Part shown: positions 17,661-27,859 of the stretch, in pieces
How positions within the stretch are numbered: position 1 is the stretch's first letter
Layout: each line of letters starts with the position of its first letter
Source of the DNA: an uncultured Roseovarius sp.
GTDB taxonomy: Bacteria; Pseudomonadota; Alphaproteobacteria; Rhodobacterales; Rhodobacteraceae
NCBI GenBank assembly: GCA_947499555.1
Contig: CANMOU010000002.1
Span: 259,001 to 323,000, forward strand
Length of the DNA: 64,000 nucleotides
Direction of reading: 5' to 3'
The notes under the pieces: model-generated
Database searches by the model: none
What the model was told of the DNA's origin: nothing
The model's input: only the letters and a program-made list of their open reading frames with translations
Made by a program: the position numbers and the translations under genes

Positions 17661-18257
17661 CTATTGACGATCCGCCCCGGAGGCCCCTTTGCCGGGGATG
17701 ACAAAGCGATCGTCGCCCAGGCTCACGCCCTTGGCGAGTTCCCCTAAGACAACCGTGGTGCGGCTTCCTGCGCCATCGTTGATGACCCATTGGCGCAATT
17801 CGACAGGGCTTGCAGTGAAAACAAGTTCGATGCTGCCATATTCGGGATTATCCGGGTCTTGCGCGCGCACGGTGGTGGTCTTGCCATCGCTGACATGACC
17901 CGTGACCATGCGCGCGCGGCTAAGGTCAACCGTGCGTGCGAGGATGATTTTCAAAGGTGTCCGGTGCAGCGGATAGGCCTCGGGGCTGGTGTTCGACTTG
18001 CCATCGACAACGCCCACCGTATCGCCATCCGCGACGACAAGAATTTGCTCTGGCGGATTGTACTCGAACCGCACCCGTCCGGGGCGCTTGATGTAGATCT
18101 GCCCGGTCGAGATGGTTCCATCATCATTGATTTGAGTGAACTCGCCGGTGGCCGTCTTGAAGCCGTTCAGATATTGCGAAATCTCATTCAAAGACAACTT
18201 CTCCGCAAATGCGGGCGCGGCGACGAAAAGACCAAGGGCGAAAGCAACAAACCGCAT
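17661..18257 (-). CDS. lolA: Outer-membrane lipoprotein carrier protein LolA
   Basis: The protein has 198 residues. A signal peptide (MRFVAFALGLFVAAPAFA) precedes the LolA fold, with QYLNGFKTATGEFTQINDDGT near the start and the IYIKRPGRVRFEYNPPE segment typical of the family. LolA shuttles lipoproteins through the periplasm from LolCDE to the outer membrane. In related genomes it often lies next to ftsK; here the DUF4198/HupE pair separates the two. Confidence 0.93.
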   Translation of the reverse strand: MRFVAFALGLFVAAPAFAEKLSLNEISQYLNGFKTATGEFTQINDDGTISTGQIYIKRPGRVRFEYNPPEQILVVADGDTVGVVDGKSNTSPEAYPLHRTPLKIILARTVDLSRARMVTGHVSDGKTTTVRAQDPDNPEYGSIELVFTASPVELRQWVINDGAGSRTTVVLGELAKGVSLGDDRFVIPGKGASGADRQ

Positions 18258-18352
18258 AACGGCACCTCTTGTTTTTACTGCTCAGCCTGAAAGATAGGGG
18301 CTTGGCCCCTGATATGCGATAACAAAGCGGAATTATAGCAACGTTTGCGATG

Positions 18353-19165
18353 TTACTCGTCTTGCGGCACCTGAAAAGTCAGGTTGGCCCAAAGCGTTTC
18401 CCAGACGGCATCCAGATCTGCGGCCAGGTCCTTGTTTGGCTCGCGAATAACGACGGCGTCCAGCATATATTCCCCACCCGGCTGCACCGGCACAAAGGCC
18501 TTTCCGTTTGCATCGGTGCGATGAAGTGTGATCGTCACGTCCTTGCCGATGCGCTCAAACATCTCGACCTGCGCATTGGCGCGGGGATTGCCTTGATAAA
18601 AGACCTGCACCGCCATCTCGCCCCAAAGATCATCAGTGTAAGGATTGTCGAGAGCCACAATTTCAGTTTCCAACCCGAAGGCGCGGTCCGTCCCGCCCCC
18701 CTCGCCAACAGCGATGAGCGACTTGGCGTAGCGCGAGTAGGCCTCGATGAAACTGTCCTTGGGCAGACCACGCGTGTCATGCGCAGCGATAGCGGGCAGA
18801 AGATCTTTGTGGCGGGCAAACTTTTCAAACTTTTTGAAGTCGGTGTACTTCAATTTCTGATCGGTCGAGACATGGATCAGAATATGAAGACCGGCTGTCT
18901 CCGTCGTCAGGTTGACCGATGGCAGATCTCCCAGACGTCCCGGAACGGATGAGACCTTATCACCGTCCGCCACGTCGAAGCGGCGAAACTTGTCCGGATT
19001 GTAGATACTGCGGCTGCCCTCGAAGGCCTCACCCACTTTCACCTCGGCCACAAGAGGCTTGCCGGTGTCGAGTTGATAGGAATCGGGTTGCAAAAACAGC
19101 TCATGTGCCTGAACTGTTGCCGACATCATCAGCACCACGGCCAGAGAGGACCATCCTCGTCTCAT
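18353..19165 (-). CDS. DUF4198-type periplasmic protein
   Basis: The protein has 270 residues. A signal peptide (MRRGWSSLAVVLMMSATVQA) is followed by HELFLQPDSYQLDTGKPL, the usual beginning of DUF4198 proteins, with a histidine directly after the cleavage site. DUF4198 proteins are found beside nickel or cobalt uptake systems and are thought to act in the periplasm. The two possible starts at 19165 and 19180 both have a GAGGA or AGGA 8 bases upstream. Either way, its 5' end overlaps the start of the divergent HupE-like gene. Confidence 0.8.
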   Translation of the reverse strand: MRRGWSSLAVVLMMSATVQAHELFLQPDSYQLDTGKPLVAEVKVGEAFEGSRSIYNPDKFRRFDVADGDKVSSVPGRLGDLPSVNLTTETAGLHILIHVSTDQKLKYTDFKKFEKFARHKDLLPAIAAHDTRGLPKDSFIEAYSRYAKSLIAVGEGGGTDRAFGLETEIVALDNPYTDDLWGEMAVQVFYQGNPRANAQVEMFERIGKDVTITLHRTDANGKAFVPVQPGGEYMLDAVVIREPNKDLAADLDAVWETLWANLTFQVPQDE

Positions 19166-20324
19166 GACAAAATTCCTCATGCATTCGATCCTGTCTTCGT
19201 TCTGGGCGAAGTCAAGACAAGCCTTGGTGATTGGGTTTGCCGTGGTCTGGAGCAGCATGACAGTGGCGCATGAAGTTCGCCCGGCGGTGGCTGATTTCAC
19301 AATCGGGGACGGCCAGCTCGACATCACGATCCGATTGAATGCGGAGGCGATTTTGGCCGGCGTGAACCTGTCGGAGGTCGAGGATACCAATGACAGCGCG
19401 CAGGCTGCGGATTATGACGCGTTGCGCGCAATGTCAGATGATGGTCTGCAGGATGCGTTTCAGCAAGCGTGGCCCGCATTCGCCGACGGGCTGACCCTGC
19501 GCGCCGGAGAGATCACGTTAACGCCACTTCTGCGCGATGTGGAAGTTGTGCCGGAAGACAACATCGAGGTCCCTCGCGACACGATTGTTGTTATCGCGAC
19601 ACCGCTGCCGCCGGGCGACACGGCGGTGCAAATCGGCTGGGGGTCGGAGTTTGGCACGCTGGTGCTGCGGCAATCCGAGACGGTGAAGGAGCCATTTACA
19701 GGAATCATTGAGCCCGGCGCGCTTAGCCCGCCGTTACCACGTGATGGCAGCTTTGAGGAAAGTGGCTGGCAGAATTTCACGCGATATCTGATCTCGGGCT
19801 TTGATCACATCATTCCCAAGGGGCTTGATCATATTCTGTTTGTTCTGGGCCTCTTTTTCTTCTCGATGCAGATGCGTCCGCTGCTTATTCAGGTTTCGGC
19901 CTTCACCGTGGCGCATACAATCACGCTGGCTCTGGCAACTTTGGAGATCGTCAATATCCCCGGAAGTATCGTTGAGCCGCTGATTGCGCTGTCCATCGTT
20001 TATGTTGCGGTTGAGAATGTATTTGCCCGCCGCATGACCCTTTGGCGTCCGTTTGTGATTTTTGGTTTTGGATTGTTGCACGGGCTCGGCTTTGCATCGG
20101 TACTGGGTGAGTTTGGTCTGGAACCCAGCCGATTCATTGCGTCACTGATCGCCTTCAACATTGGCGTTGAAGTGGGGCAACTGACCGTGATCGCAGCGGC
20201 CTTCCTCGCGGTTGGGCTTTTGTTTGGGCAGAAGGAGTGGTACCGCGCGCGGATTGCCATTCCGGCGTCTTTGGTGATCGCTCTGATCGGGGCGTATTGG
20301 AGCTTTGAGCGGGTGTTCTTGTGA
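19164..20324 (+). CDS. HupE/UreJ family membrane protein
   Basis: The protein has 386 residues. An N-terminal signal or anchor segment is followed by HEVRPAVADFTIGDGQLDITIRLNAE, a periplasmic domain to about residue 205. The C-terminal membrane domain has about six segments with the HupE/UreJ motifs KGLDHILFVLGLFF, AFTVAHTITLAL and GLLHGLGFASVL, whose histidines are metal-ligand candidates. HupE/UreJ proteins mediate nickel entry in hydrogenase and urease systems; neither enzyme is encoded here. The partner is probably the divergent DUF4198 gene. No strong ribosome-binding site precedes ATG 19164 or 19179. Confidence 0.85.
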   Translation: MTKFLMHSILSSFWAKSRQALVIGFAVVWSSMTVAHEVRPAVADFTIGDGQLDITIRLNAEAILAGVNLSEVEDTNDSAQAADYDALRAMSDDGLQDAFQQAWPAFADGLTLRAGEITLTPLLRDVEVVPEDNIEVPRDTIVVIATPLPPGDTAVQIGWGSEFGTLVLRQSETVKEPFTGIIEPGALSPPLPRDGSFEESGWQNFTRYLISGFDHIIPKGLDHILFVLGLFFFSMQMRPLLIQVSAFTVAHTITLALATLEIVNIPGSIVEPLIALSIVYVAVENVFARRMTLWRPFVIFGFGLLHGLGFASVLGEFGLEPSRFIASLIAFNIGVEVGQLTVIAAAFLAVGLLFGQKEWYRARIAIPASLVIALIGAYWSFERVFL

Positions 20325-20353
20325 AGAAGGGGCACCTTGAAGCGCCCCTTCTT
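20324..20353. terminator. Bidirectional hairpin terminator between hupE-like gene and ftsK
   Basis: A perfect 10-bp stem (AAGAAGGGGC / GCCCCTTCTT) with a 10-base loop lies directly after the hupE-like stop codon and 24 bases before the convergent ftsK stop. Its stem ends provide short T-rich tails in both directions. It is likely to end transcription of both genes. Confidence 0.65.
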
Positions 20354-20377
20354 TCGAGTCTTTAGTTTCTGTAGATT

Positions 20378-23266
20378 TTACTGTGGCTCGGGCACCAGGA
20401 TCTCGCGCTTGCCCACATGGTTGGCGGAACTGACGATGCCTTCATCCTCCATCTGCTCCACAAGCCGCGCGGCCTTGTTATAGCCGATGGCGAGCTTGCG
20501 CTGGATGTAAGAGGTCGAGCATTTGCGATCTGTGATGGCAATCTGCACGGCCTGATCATAAAGCGCATCTTCGCCATCCGTGTTGCCACCGGTGAGACCC
20601 AGAACAGCATCAATATTGCTGGCTTTTTCTTCCTCGGGGCCGTCTTGCACGCCGCCCACATATTCCGGCGGGCCAAAAGCCTTGAGATGGTTCACAATCT
20701 CTTCGACTTCTTCGTCGCTCACGAACGGCCCGTGACAGCGGGTGATCTTGCCGCCCCCAGCCATGTAAAGCATGTCGCCCATACCCAGAAGCTGCTCGGC
20801 CCCCATTTCTCCGAGGATCGTGCGACTGTCGACTTTCGAGGTCACCTGAAAGCTGATCCGCGTGGGGAAGTTGGCCTTGATCGTGCCGGTGATCACATCG
20901 ACCGAGGGGCGCTGTGTGGCCATGATCAGGTGAATGCCCGAAGCACGCGCCATCTGTGCCAGACGCTGAATGCAGGCCTCAATCTCCTTGCCCGCGACCA
21001 TCATCAGATCGGCCATCTCATCGACGATAACGACGATGTAGGGCATTTTTTCAGGTGCGAATTCTTCGGTCTCAAAAACCGGTTCACCCGTTTCATCGTC
21101 AAAGCCTGTCTGCACCGTGCGGCTGAACATTTCGTTCTTGGCCAAGGCGTCGGCAACCCGGCCATTGTAGCCGTCGATGTTACGCACGCCCATCTTGGAC
21201 ATCTTGCGATAGCGATCTTCCATCTCGGCCACCACCCATTTGAGCGCGACAACCGCCTTTTTCGGATCGGTCACAACCGGCGAGAGAAGATGAGGAATGC
21301 CGTCATAGACGGAAAGTTCGAGCATTTTTGGGTCGATCATGATCAGCCGGCATTCTTCCGGTGTCAGCTTGTAGAGCAGGCTGAGGATCATGGTGTTGAT
21401 CGCTACGGACTTACCGGAGCCGGTTGTCCCGGCAATCAGCAGGTGAGGCATCTTGGCTAGGTTCGAGACAATCGGATCACCCCCGATATCCTTGCCCAGC
21501 GCCAGCGGCAGTTTTTGATTGCCGTCGCCGAAATCACGGGTCGACAGGATTTCGCGCAGAACCACCATTTCACGGTAGTCATTGGGAAGTTCAATACCGA
21601 TGACCGAGCGGCCTGGGACGGTGCTGACCCGTGCGCTGAGGGCTGACATTGAACGTGCAATGTCGTCGGCCAGACCGATCACGCGGCTGGCCTTAAGTCC
21701 CGGGGCCGGTTCGAGCTCATACATTGTCACCACAGGGCCGGGGCGGACGCTCACGATCTCACCCTTGACGCCATAGTCATCGAGCACGTTTTCCAGCATG
21801 CGCGCATTTTCTTCCAGAGCCTCATCACTGAGGTGATGACGCTGAACCTGTCCGGGATTGGACAAAAGGCTCAGAGGCGGAAGTTCGTATTGGACCTTTG
21901 GTTTGTCTTCGAGTTTCAGTGCAGGCTGCGCTTCTGCGCGCGCCTGGCTTGATTGCTGCGGCGCCCGGCGCGGCGGGTGCTGCACCACCTTTTTTGGCTC
22001 AACGGCAGGCATGGCTTGTGGATGCGACGCGGCAGAGCCGGTTTCGAAATACTGCGTGTCGAACCCATCATCCTCGTCGATGCCATATTCCGGCAGTTCA
22101 GGGGCCGCAGGGATCGCTGCCTGCGCCGCGGTAAGCGGCGGCTCGGCCGGGAAGTCCTGCGTCACGCCATGGTTGAGGATCAGCGGCTCGGACCCCTGAC
22201 CAAGCTCTTCGGGATAGGTTGGCTGGCCCATGCGCACGCGGCTCTTGATCACATCGGTGATCTTCGCTTTGACACGTTCGGTCGGCGCAGTTGAAGGATC
22301 GAAGATGGGATCAAACTCGGGCATGTCCTCGGCAACCTGCCGATCAGCGCGACGCATCAGAGAGGGCATACGGGACAACAACCCGCCGGTTTTCTCCGCA
22401 GCAACAGGCTGAGTCGGCATCGCGACAACATTCTCGGCATGGGCCATCGGCACTTCGGGCGCGGTCATGACGGGGGCACGACGCACTCGGGGCTCTGGCA
22501 CAGCAGCTTCGGCGCGGCGCAGTTCTTCGGCCTCAGCCCGATCTGCAGCACGGCGTTCGCGCCAGTCCGCGGTCTTGGCCCGAAGGGATTGTGCGCCTCT
22601 TGCGCCATACGTGGCGGCCTGACCCAACCCAGCCATGATCATTGCATAGGTCATGATGACGCCGACCAGCAAAAAGCGGAGGATGGTGGTGACTTCAAAA
22701 CGAGTGAAACCCAGGACGAATGCGCCAAGAACCAGCATTCCGGCGCCCAGCATCAGTGACAGAAATTTCAGCCCGAAACTGGCTCCCACAGGCAGGATTC
22801 CAAGGACCGTGCCCAGAACCGTATCGCCGAACAGCCCGCCCAGTCCAAAACTATGCGTGGCCGACCATGCCTCTCCGGGCATCAGAGAGGAGGCATAAAG
22901 CGCCAGAACAGCGATCCAGATCGGTGCAAAGATCAACCGACCGATTGCGCGCTCTTCCCCCTGATGGAATGTGAACCGCAGCCCCCAAAGGCCAAGGACG
23001 ATGGCAATGCCCCAAGCCCCCCATCCTACAATCATGAACAAGGGCGCTGCAATCGACGCACCGATCCGGCCAAGCATATTCTGAACAGGCGCATCTGTGG
23101 CGGACATCCAGCTCGGGTCGTCCGGGTGGTAAGAGCCGATCAGCATCGCGGCCATGACCCCTAACCCCAGCAGGGCCAAGCCCAAAAGCTCTTTTCCCCG
23201 CTTTTCGATAGCCTCGGCCATCGTGCTGTCCAAAAGTGGGTCGCGTCCGCGCGTCTGAAATGCCAT
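20378..23266 (-). CDS. ftsK: DNA translocase FtsK
   Basis: The protein has 962 residues. Four or more membrane segments occupy about residues 30-215. A proline- and acid-rich linker runs to about residue 480. The FtsK/SpoIIIE motor has the Walker A motif [13 protein letters not shown] and the Walker B region [13 protein letters not shown]. The C-terminal gamma domain (winged helix; [25 protein letters not shown]) should read KOPS sequences. FtsK is anchored at the septum and pumps chromosomal DNA during division. A GAGG element lies about 5 bases before the ATG. The aminotransferase gene ends 16 bases upstream, so an operon is likely. Confidence 0.96.
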   Translation of the reverse strand: MAFQTRGRDPLLDSTMAEAIEKRGKELLGLALLGLGVMAAMLIGSYHPDDPSWMSATDAPVQNMLGRIGASIAAPLFMIVGWGAWGIAIVLGLWGLRFTFHQGEERAIGRLIFAPIWIAVLALYASSLMPGEAWSATHSFGLGGLFGDTVLGTVLGILPVGASFGLKFLSLMLGAGMLVLGAFVLGFTRFEVTTILRFLLVGVIMTYAMIMAGLGQAATYGARGAQSLRAKTADWRERRAADRAEAEELRRAEAAVPEPRVRRAPVMTAPEVPMAHAENVVAMPTQPVAAEKTGGLLSRMPSLMRRADRQVAEDMPEFDPIFDPSTAPTERVKAKITDVIKSRVRMGQPTYPEELGQGSEPLILNHGVTQDFPAEPPLTAAQAAIPAAPELPEYGIDEDDGFDTQYFETGSAASHPQAMPAVEPKKVVQHPPRRAPQQSSQARAEAQPALKLEDKPKVQYELPPLSLLSNPGQVQRHHLSDEALEENARMLENVLDDYGVKGEIVSVRPGPVVTMYELEPAPGLKASRVIGLADDIARSMSALSARVSTVPGRSVIGIELPNDYREMVVLREILSTRDFGDGNQKLPLALGKDIGGDPIVSNLAKMPHLLIAGTTGSGKSVAINTMILSLLYKLTPEECRLIMIDPKMLELSVYDGIPHLLSPVVTDPKKAVVALKWVVAEMEDRYRKMSKMGVRNIDGYNGRVADALAKNEMFSRTVQTGFDDETGEPVFETEEFAPEKMPYIVVIVDEMADLMMVAGKEIEACIQRLAQMARASGIHLIMATQRPSVDVITGTIKANFPTRISFQVTSKVDSRTILGEMGAEQLLGMGDMLYMAGGGKITRCHGPFVSDEEVEEIVNHLKAFGPPEYVGGVQDGPEEEKASNIDAVLGLTGGNTDGEDALYDQAVQIAITDRKCSTSYIQRKLAIGYNKAARLVEQMEDEGIVSSANHVGKREILVPEPQ

Positions 23267-23282
23267 GTCTGCCTCGTCCTCG

Positions 23283-24461
23283 TTATGTATAAAGGCAGTC
23301 GCGCAGCCGTTTCAGACCGTGCGCCACCTCTTCTTTTGGGGCCACCAAAGCGGCCCGGATATATGTTTTGCCGGGGTTGCCACCCGCAGCGTCCTGACTG
23401 AGATACGCGCCGGGCAAAACCCGCACACCCGTCTCGGTCCAAAGCTTCAAAGCCGCTTGTTCGCCGTCATCAACAGGAAGCCACAGGAAGAAACCGGCCT
23501 GCGGCGGCCGGTAGCCCGGCACATCGCCCAGAATGTCATCGGCCAGATCAAACTTTTCCTGATAGAGGCGGCGGTTGTCTTCGACATGCGCCTCATCCTG
23601 CCAGACGCGCGTCGCGGCTTGCTGCAACGGGTTGGGCAGCGGCGAGCCCGCGTAAGAGCGCAAAAGCCGAATGCGCTTGATGCACTCCGGCCCAGCCGCC
23701 ACAAACCCGCAGCGCAGCCCCGCGAGATTTGAGCGTTTCGACAAGCTGTTGAAGACCACAATACGCTCGGGGTCCGTGCCCGATTGCGCCATCACCTCCA
23801 GCGCGCCGGTGGGCGGTGTGTCACGATAAATCTCGGAATAGCACTCGTCGGCGAATATCTTGAAATCGTGTTTCTCGGCCAGCGCCATCAGGTTCTGCCA
23901 ATACTGGGCATCCGCCACGGCACCCTGCGGATTGGACGGCGAACACATGTACGCCACGGCCACCCGGTTCAGAGTTTCTACCGGCAGGCTGTCAAAATCG
24001 GGCAGGAACCCGGTTTCCGCTGATGTGGGCAGGAACATCGGCTCCGCCCCCACGCTCAGGGCGGCCACCATGTAGCACTGATAAAACGGGTTCGGCAGAA
24101 GGATGATCGGCTTTAGACCGGCTTTGATTTCCGGGCAAAGCGCCATCATGGAATTGTAGAGCCCTTCGCGCGTGCCATTGAGCGCCATGATGTTGCGATC
24201 TGGGTCCAGCGTCACGCCAAAGCGTTTCTTGATCCAGTCGCACATGGCCCCGTTCAACTCAGGCAGGCCTTCGTTTTGCGGATATTTGCGAAAACCTCCG
24301 GCATGTTTTGCGATTTCATCCGTCACCCAAGCGGGAAAATCATGCTGCGGTTCGCCGATCGTCATATGCACGGCATCGCCACCTGCCGGATGCGCATCCA
24401 GCAAGCTCCGCAGACGCGGAAACGCATATTCCGGAAGGTTCGAAAACCGCTCGGGAAACAT
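23283..24461 (-). CDS. Class I/II PLP-dependent aminotransferase (possible succinyldiaminopimelate aminotransferase)
   Basis: The protein has 392 residues of fold-type I. The PLP-binding lysine is in [26 protein letters not shown] and the Asp of [10 protein letters not shown] are the other cofactor contacts. It resembles the DapC-like aminotransferases of alphaproteobacteria, which would act in lysine and meso-diaminopimelate synthesis and so in cell-wall supply, a fair match with the ftsK neighbour. That assignment is inferred, not proven. The ATG at 24461 has GAGG 8 bases upstream. Confidence 0.88.
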   Translation of the reverse strand: MFPERFSNLPEYAFPRLRSLLDAHPAGGDAVHMTIGEPQHDFPAWVTDEIAKHAGGFRKYPQNEGLPELNGAMCDWIKKRFGVTLDPDRNIMALNGTREGLYNSMMALCPEIKAGLKPIILLPNPFYQCYMVAALSVGAEPMFLPTSAETGFLPDFDSLPVETLNRVAVAYMCSPSNPQGAVADAQYWQNLMALAEKHDFKIFADECYSEIYRDTPPTGALEVMAQSGTDPERIVVFNSLSKRSNLAGLRCGFVAAGPECIKRIRLLRSYAGSPLPNPLQQAATRVWQDEAHVEDNRRLYQEKFDLADDILGDVPGYRPPQAGFFLWLPVDDGEQAALKLWTETGVRVLPGAYLSQDAAGGNPGKTYIRAALVAPKEEVAHGLKRLRDCLYT

Positions 24462-24653
24462 CAAAACTGCCTCAGTTCTACGAGATCGTGACCGTCTCGT
24501 TTGATTGGAAACTACAAAAGCACGTGGAGTCCGTCCAGCAAAACTCGGCTAAGGGGCAGAGAAATGTGGCATTTTTGGCAGACCTGGTTCCGCGCCTCGC
24601 CGACGCGCCCCTTTTGGTCGGTTCGATCGATGCCCAAATCGCCCCCTGAGTCG

Positions 24654-25982
24654 CTAGCCCAGCGCGATCTCGGCGGACCGTGCCACACGCAAAAGACGTT
24701 CTTCTTCAAACGGTTGCCCGAAAAGCATCAGGCCGCAGCTTGGCACGGCTGTTGGCAAAGACACCGCACATAGACCCATAAGATTGCCAATGCGTGTGTT
24801 GCGCAGCGCCAGAAGGTTTTCTTCAACGTAATAGGCATCATCCGTCATCAGCCGATCGACATTCGGTGGCAGGGTCGGTGCCGTGGGTGCCAGAACCGCG
24901 TCATAGGGCGCCACACGCGCAGCCCATGTTGCACGCAGCGCATCAAGCTTTTGCCAGCCTGCAACATAATCGTACGCCAGAAAATCTTTGCCCGAGCGAA
25001 ACCGCTCAAGGATAGGGGCAAACATCTTGTCTGGGTTGACCTCGATCTCTTGGCTCCATGTACCGTAGGCCTCTGAGGTGAAGAGCAGGCTGGAGAGCGG
25101 CATCGCCTCCGCGACTTCCGGGGCTTCCAGCGTTTCGATAACGGCGCCTGCGTCCTTCAATTGGGCGACGGCGGTCTCGAAAGCCCTTAGCGGCGCGGCG
25201 CGCATGTCATCCAGCGCGACAGTTTGCAGAACGGCAAACCGCATACCATTGAGTGACGCACCTGATAGATCAGCGGCCTTGCCACCTTCGAGCGCCGCAA
25301 GCATGAGCGCACAATCCTCGACCGAGCGCGAAAGGGGGCCCACCGTGTCAAACCGTGCACAAAGCGGCACAACCCCATTGAGCGATACGCGTCCCGACGT
25401 AGTCTTGAGGCCAACCAGATCATTCCAGGCCGATGGAATGCGCACCGAGCCGCCCGTGTCAGACCCGATGCCACAAGCGGCAAGTCCAAAGGCAACGCTG
25501 GCCGCAGCCCCCGAAGAAGAGCCGCCCGGCACCGCCTGAGGATCATTGATATTGGGCGATGTGGCGGTCATCGGGTTAAGTCCCAGACCAGAAAACGCCA
25601 ATTCGCTCATATGGGTTTTGCCAAGGCAGACCAGACCCTGAGCCGTTGCGTTGCGCACAACCTCTGCGTCCCGGTCCGGCACCCGCCCTTCCAAAAGCTT
25701 GCTGCCGGATTCCGTTGCAACGCCAGCCGTATCAAACAGGTCTTTCCAACTTATCGGCACACCATCAAGGGGCCCATGGCGCAACCCGGCGCCCGCGCGC
25801 TCCTCTGCCGCCTTCGCTTCGGCGCGGGCACGATCATGGGTGACGGTCGAATAGACCCGGTCCCGCTCGGGATGTTCGTCAATCGCGGCAAAGTAAGTCT
25901 CCGTTAGCGCGACCGGCCCGATCTGGCCCGCGTCAATCCCACGACCCAGGTCCGCGGCACTCATCTTCAGCCAGTCCTGCAT
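24654..25982 (-). CDS. Amidase signature family protein
   Basis: The protein has 442 residues. The Ser-cisSer-Lys triad is visible: Lys in PISWKDLFDTAG, cis-Ser in GGSSSGAAASVA and the nucleophile Ser in GSDTGGSVRIP. It hydrolyses an amide or ester of unknown identity; the family includes GatA-like and catabolic amidases, and the lack of gatB/gatC neighbours argues against a tRNA amidotransferase. It lies 192 bases upstream of the aminotransferase on the same strand and is divergent from the UbiH-like gene. Confidence 0.9.
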   Translation of the reverse strand: MQDWLKMSAADLGRGIDAGQIGPVALTETYFAAIDEHPERDRVYSTVTHDRARAEAKAAEERAGAGLRHGPLDGVPISWKDLFDTAGVATESGSKLLEGRVPDRDAEVVRNATAQGLVCLGKTHMSELAFSGLGLNPMTATSPNINDPQAVPGGSSSGAAASVAFGLAACGIGSDTGGSVRIPSAWNDLVGLKTTSGRVSLNGVVPLCARFDTVGPLSRSVEDCALMLAALEGGKAADLSGASLNGMRFAVLQTVALDDMRAAPLRAFETAVAQLKDAGAVIETLEAPEVAEAMPLSSLLFTSEAYGTWSQEIEVNPDKMFAPILERFRSGKDFLAYDYVAGWQKLDALRATWAARVAPYDAVLAPTAPTLPPNVDRLMTDDAYYVEENLLALRNTRIGNLMGLCAVSLPTAVPSCGLMLFGQPFEEERLLRVARSAEIALG

Positions 25983-26093
25983 GACATCTCCCCGAGCGTC
26001 CTGATTTGGGTCGCATCAAGGCAGATGCGGCAGGTCAACGCAAGGGCGCGGCATCGCATAGACAATTGGGCCAAGCCACGCATATTGAGGGGC

Positions 26094-27308
26094 ATGACAA
26101 ATCAATATGATATCGCAATTGTCGGTGGCGGCCTGACAGGCCCTGCCCTGGCCCTCGCGCTGGCCCAAACTGGCAAGAGTGTTGCTATCATCGACAGCCT
26201 GCCACAGACGGTGCGCAAAAATGCAAGTTTCGACGGGCGGTCTTATGCGCTGGCACTGGCATCGGTCAGGTTGCTGAACGCCATCGGCATTTGGGAACGT
26301 GTTTCCGAGAATGCCCAGCCGATGCTTGAGATCAAGGTGACGGACGGACGTGCGGGCGAAGGGGCCGCGCCGTTCTTTCTGCATTTTGACCATGCCGAGA
26401 TTGAAGAAGGCCCGATGGGCCACATGCTTGAGGACCGCTATTTGCGCCGCGCGTTTCTAGAAGCGATGAAAGCGCATTCGGGTGTAACGCAAATTACCGA
26501 TACGGTCGTCGGGCAGGCGGATCAGACCAACGGGATAGAGGTCAGCCTGGCCTCGGGTGAAGTGCTTGAGGCGCGCATGCTCATCGGTTCGGACGGGCGT
26601 CAGTCCGGTACCGCGGAGCGCGCCGGTATCTCGAGGACCGGCTGGGATTACGGGCAGACCGCTTTGGTCGCCGCCATTGAGCATGCGTTGCCACATAATG
26701 GCGTTGCTCATCAGTTCTTTATGCCTCCCGGGCCGCTGGCGATCCTGCCATTGCCCGGCAATGTCAGTTCCATCGTCTGGTCGGAAACGGCTAAGACAGC
26801 CACGCGTTTTGCGGCGTTGTCGGATGCAGAGTTCATGGAAGTCTTGCGGCCGCGCTTCGGTGATTTCCTTGGTGATATCGCCCTGCGCGGCAAACGCTAC
26901 ACCTATCCGCTGGGGCTAAGCCTGGCCAACAGTTTCGTGGCAGAGCGCGTGGCATTGATCGGCGATGCGGCGCATGGTTTGCACCCGATTGCCGGACAGG
27001 GGCTAAATGCGGGGCTGCGCGATGTCGGCGCTTTGGCGCAGGTGATATCCGATGCCACCCAACGCGGCGAGGATTTTGCAGCAGCTGACGTTTTGGCCCG
27101 ATATCAGCAATGGCGCCGGTTTGATACGACAACACTCGCGCTGACGACCGACCTCACGAACCGGCTTTTTTCCAATAACAACCCGCTTTTGCGCTTTGCC
27201 CGGGATCTGGGCATGGGGGCGATCAACAAGGTGCCTGCGCTGCGGCGTGGCTTTATCCGCGAGGCAGCCGGGCTGACGGGCGATTTGCCAGACCTGATGA
27301 AAGGTTAG
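26094..27308 (+). CDS. UbiH/UbiF/COQ6-family FAD-dependent hydroxylase
   Basis: The protein has 404 residues. The FAD motif is YDIAIVGGGLTGPALALALAQ at the N-terminus; the ADP-binding DG segment is MLIGSDGRQSGTAER; the GD motif is VALIGDAAHGLHPIAGQGLNAGLRD. These three motifs define the group that hydroxylates the ubiquinone ring. Which ring position it modifies cannot be read. The start at 26094 has TTGAGGGG just upstream, while the longer reading to 26025 lacks one. Its 3' end overlaps the convergent rsmD by 4 bases. Confidence 0.92.
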   Translation: MTNQYDIAIVGGGLTGPALALALAQTGKSVAIIDSLPQTVRKNASFDGRSYALALASVRLLNAIGIWERVSENAQPMLEIKVTDGRAGEGAAPFFLHFDHAEIEEGPMGHMLEDRYLRRAFLEAMKAHSGVTQITDTVVGQADQTNGIEVSLASGEVLEARMLIGSDGRQSGTAERAGISRTGWDYGQTALVAAIEHALPHNGVAHQFFMPPGPLAILPLPGNVSSIVWSETAKTATRFAALSDAEFMEVLRPRFGDFLGDIALRGKRYTYPLGLSLANSFVAERVALIGDAAHGLHPIAGQGLNAGLRDVGALAQVISDATQRGEDFAAADVLARYQQWRRFDTTTLALTTDLTNRLFSNNNPLLRFARDLGMGAINKVPALRRGFIREAAGLTGDLPDLMKG

Positions 27309-27859
27309 CCGCGTCGGAGAATTCGGATGACAGTATCGCCATAGCTGCGTTCATCAAGTTGAATCAGGCCTGCAGGCACCGTCACCGCACGGCTTTCCTC
27401 CCAGATGACGAGCGCATGATCGGTTAGCCAACCGCCGTCCAAAGCCGTGTCCAGAGCAGCTTCTCCCATCCCCTTGCCATAAGGCGGGTCGAGAAAAATC
27501 ACATCAAAGGCCGTTTCCGCCTGCCCCAGTTTTCGAGCATCGCGATGTATCAAGCGGCACTGCGCTTCGACGCCGCAAAGCGCCATGTTCTGGCGCAGGA
27601 TACGCTGTGCAACGCGACCATTCTCAACAAAGGTCGCTGTTGTCGCACCGCGCGACAGGGCCTCGAGGCCCAATGCGCCAGTTCCAGCATACAGATCCAA
27701 GATAGCGGCGCCGTGAACGTGCTCTGCAAAACGCGACATCAGCACATTAAAGAGGCTTTCGCGCACCCGGTCCGAGGTTGGTCGTAGGCGTGCGGCCTCA
27801 TCGCCTTTGCCAATAGAGGCCAGTTTTCGCCCCCGGAATGCGCCGCCAATGATCCTCAC
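27305..27859 (-). CDS. rsmD: 16S rRNA (guanine(966)-N2)-methyltransferase RsmD
   Basis: The protein has 184 residues. It starts RIIGGAFRGRKL, has the SAM-binding segment ILDLYAGTGALGLEALSRGA and the catalytic motif DVIFLDPPYGKG. It methylates G966 of 16S rRNA in the assembled small subunit. The start is a GTG overlapping the stop of the upstream reductase gene as GTGA, so translation is probably coupled. Confidence 0.94.
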   Translation of the reverse strand: MRIIGGAFRGRKLASIGKGDEAARLRPTSDRVRESLFNVLMSRFAEHVHGAAILDLYAGTGALGLEALSRGATTATFVENGRVAQRILRQNMALCGVEAQCRLIHRDARKLGQAETAFDVIFLDPPYGKGMGEAALDTALDGGWLTDHALVIWEESRAVTVPAGLIQLDERSYGDTVIRILRRG

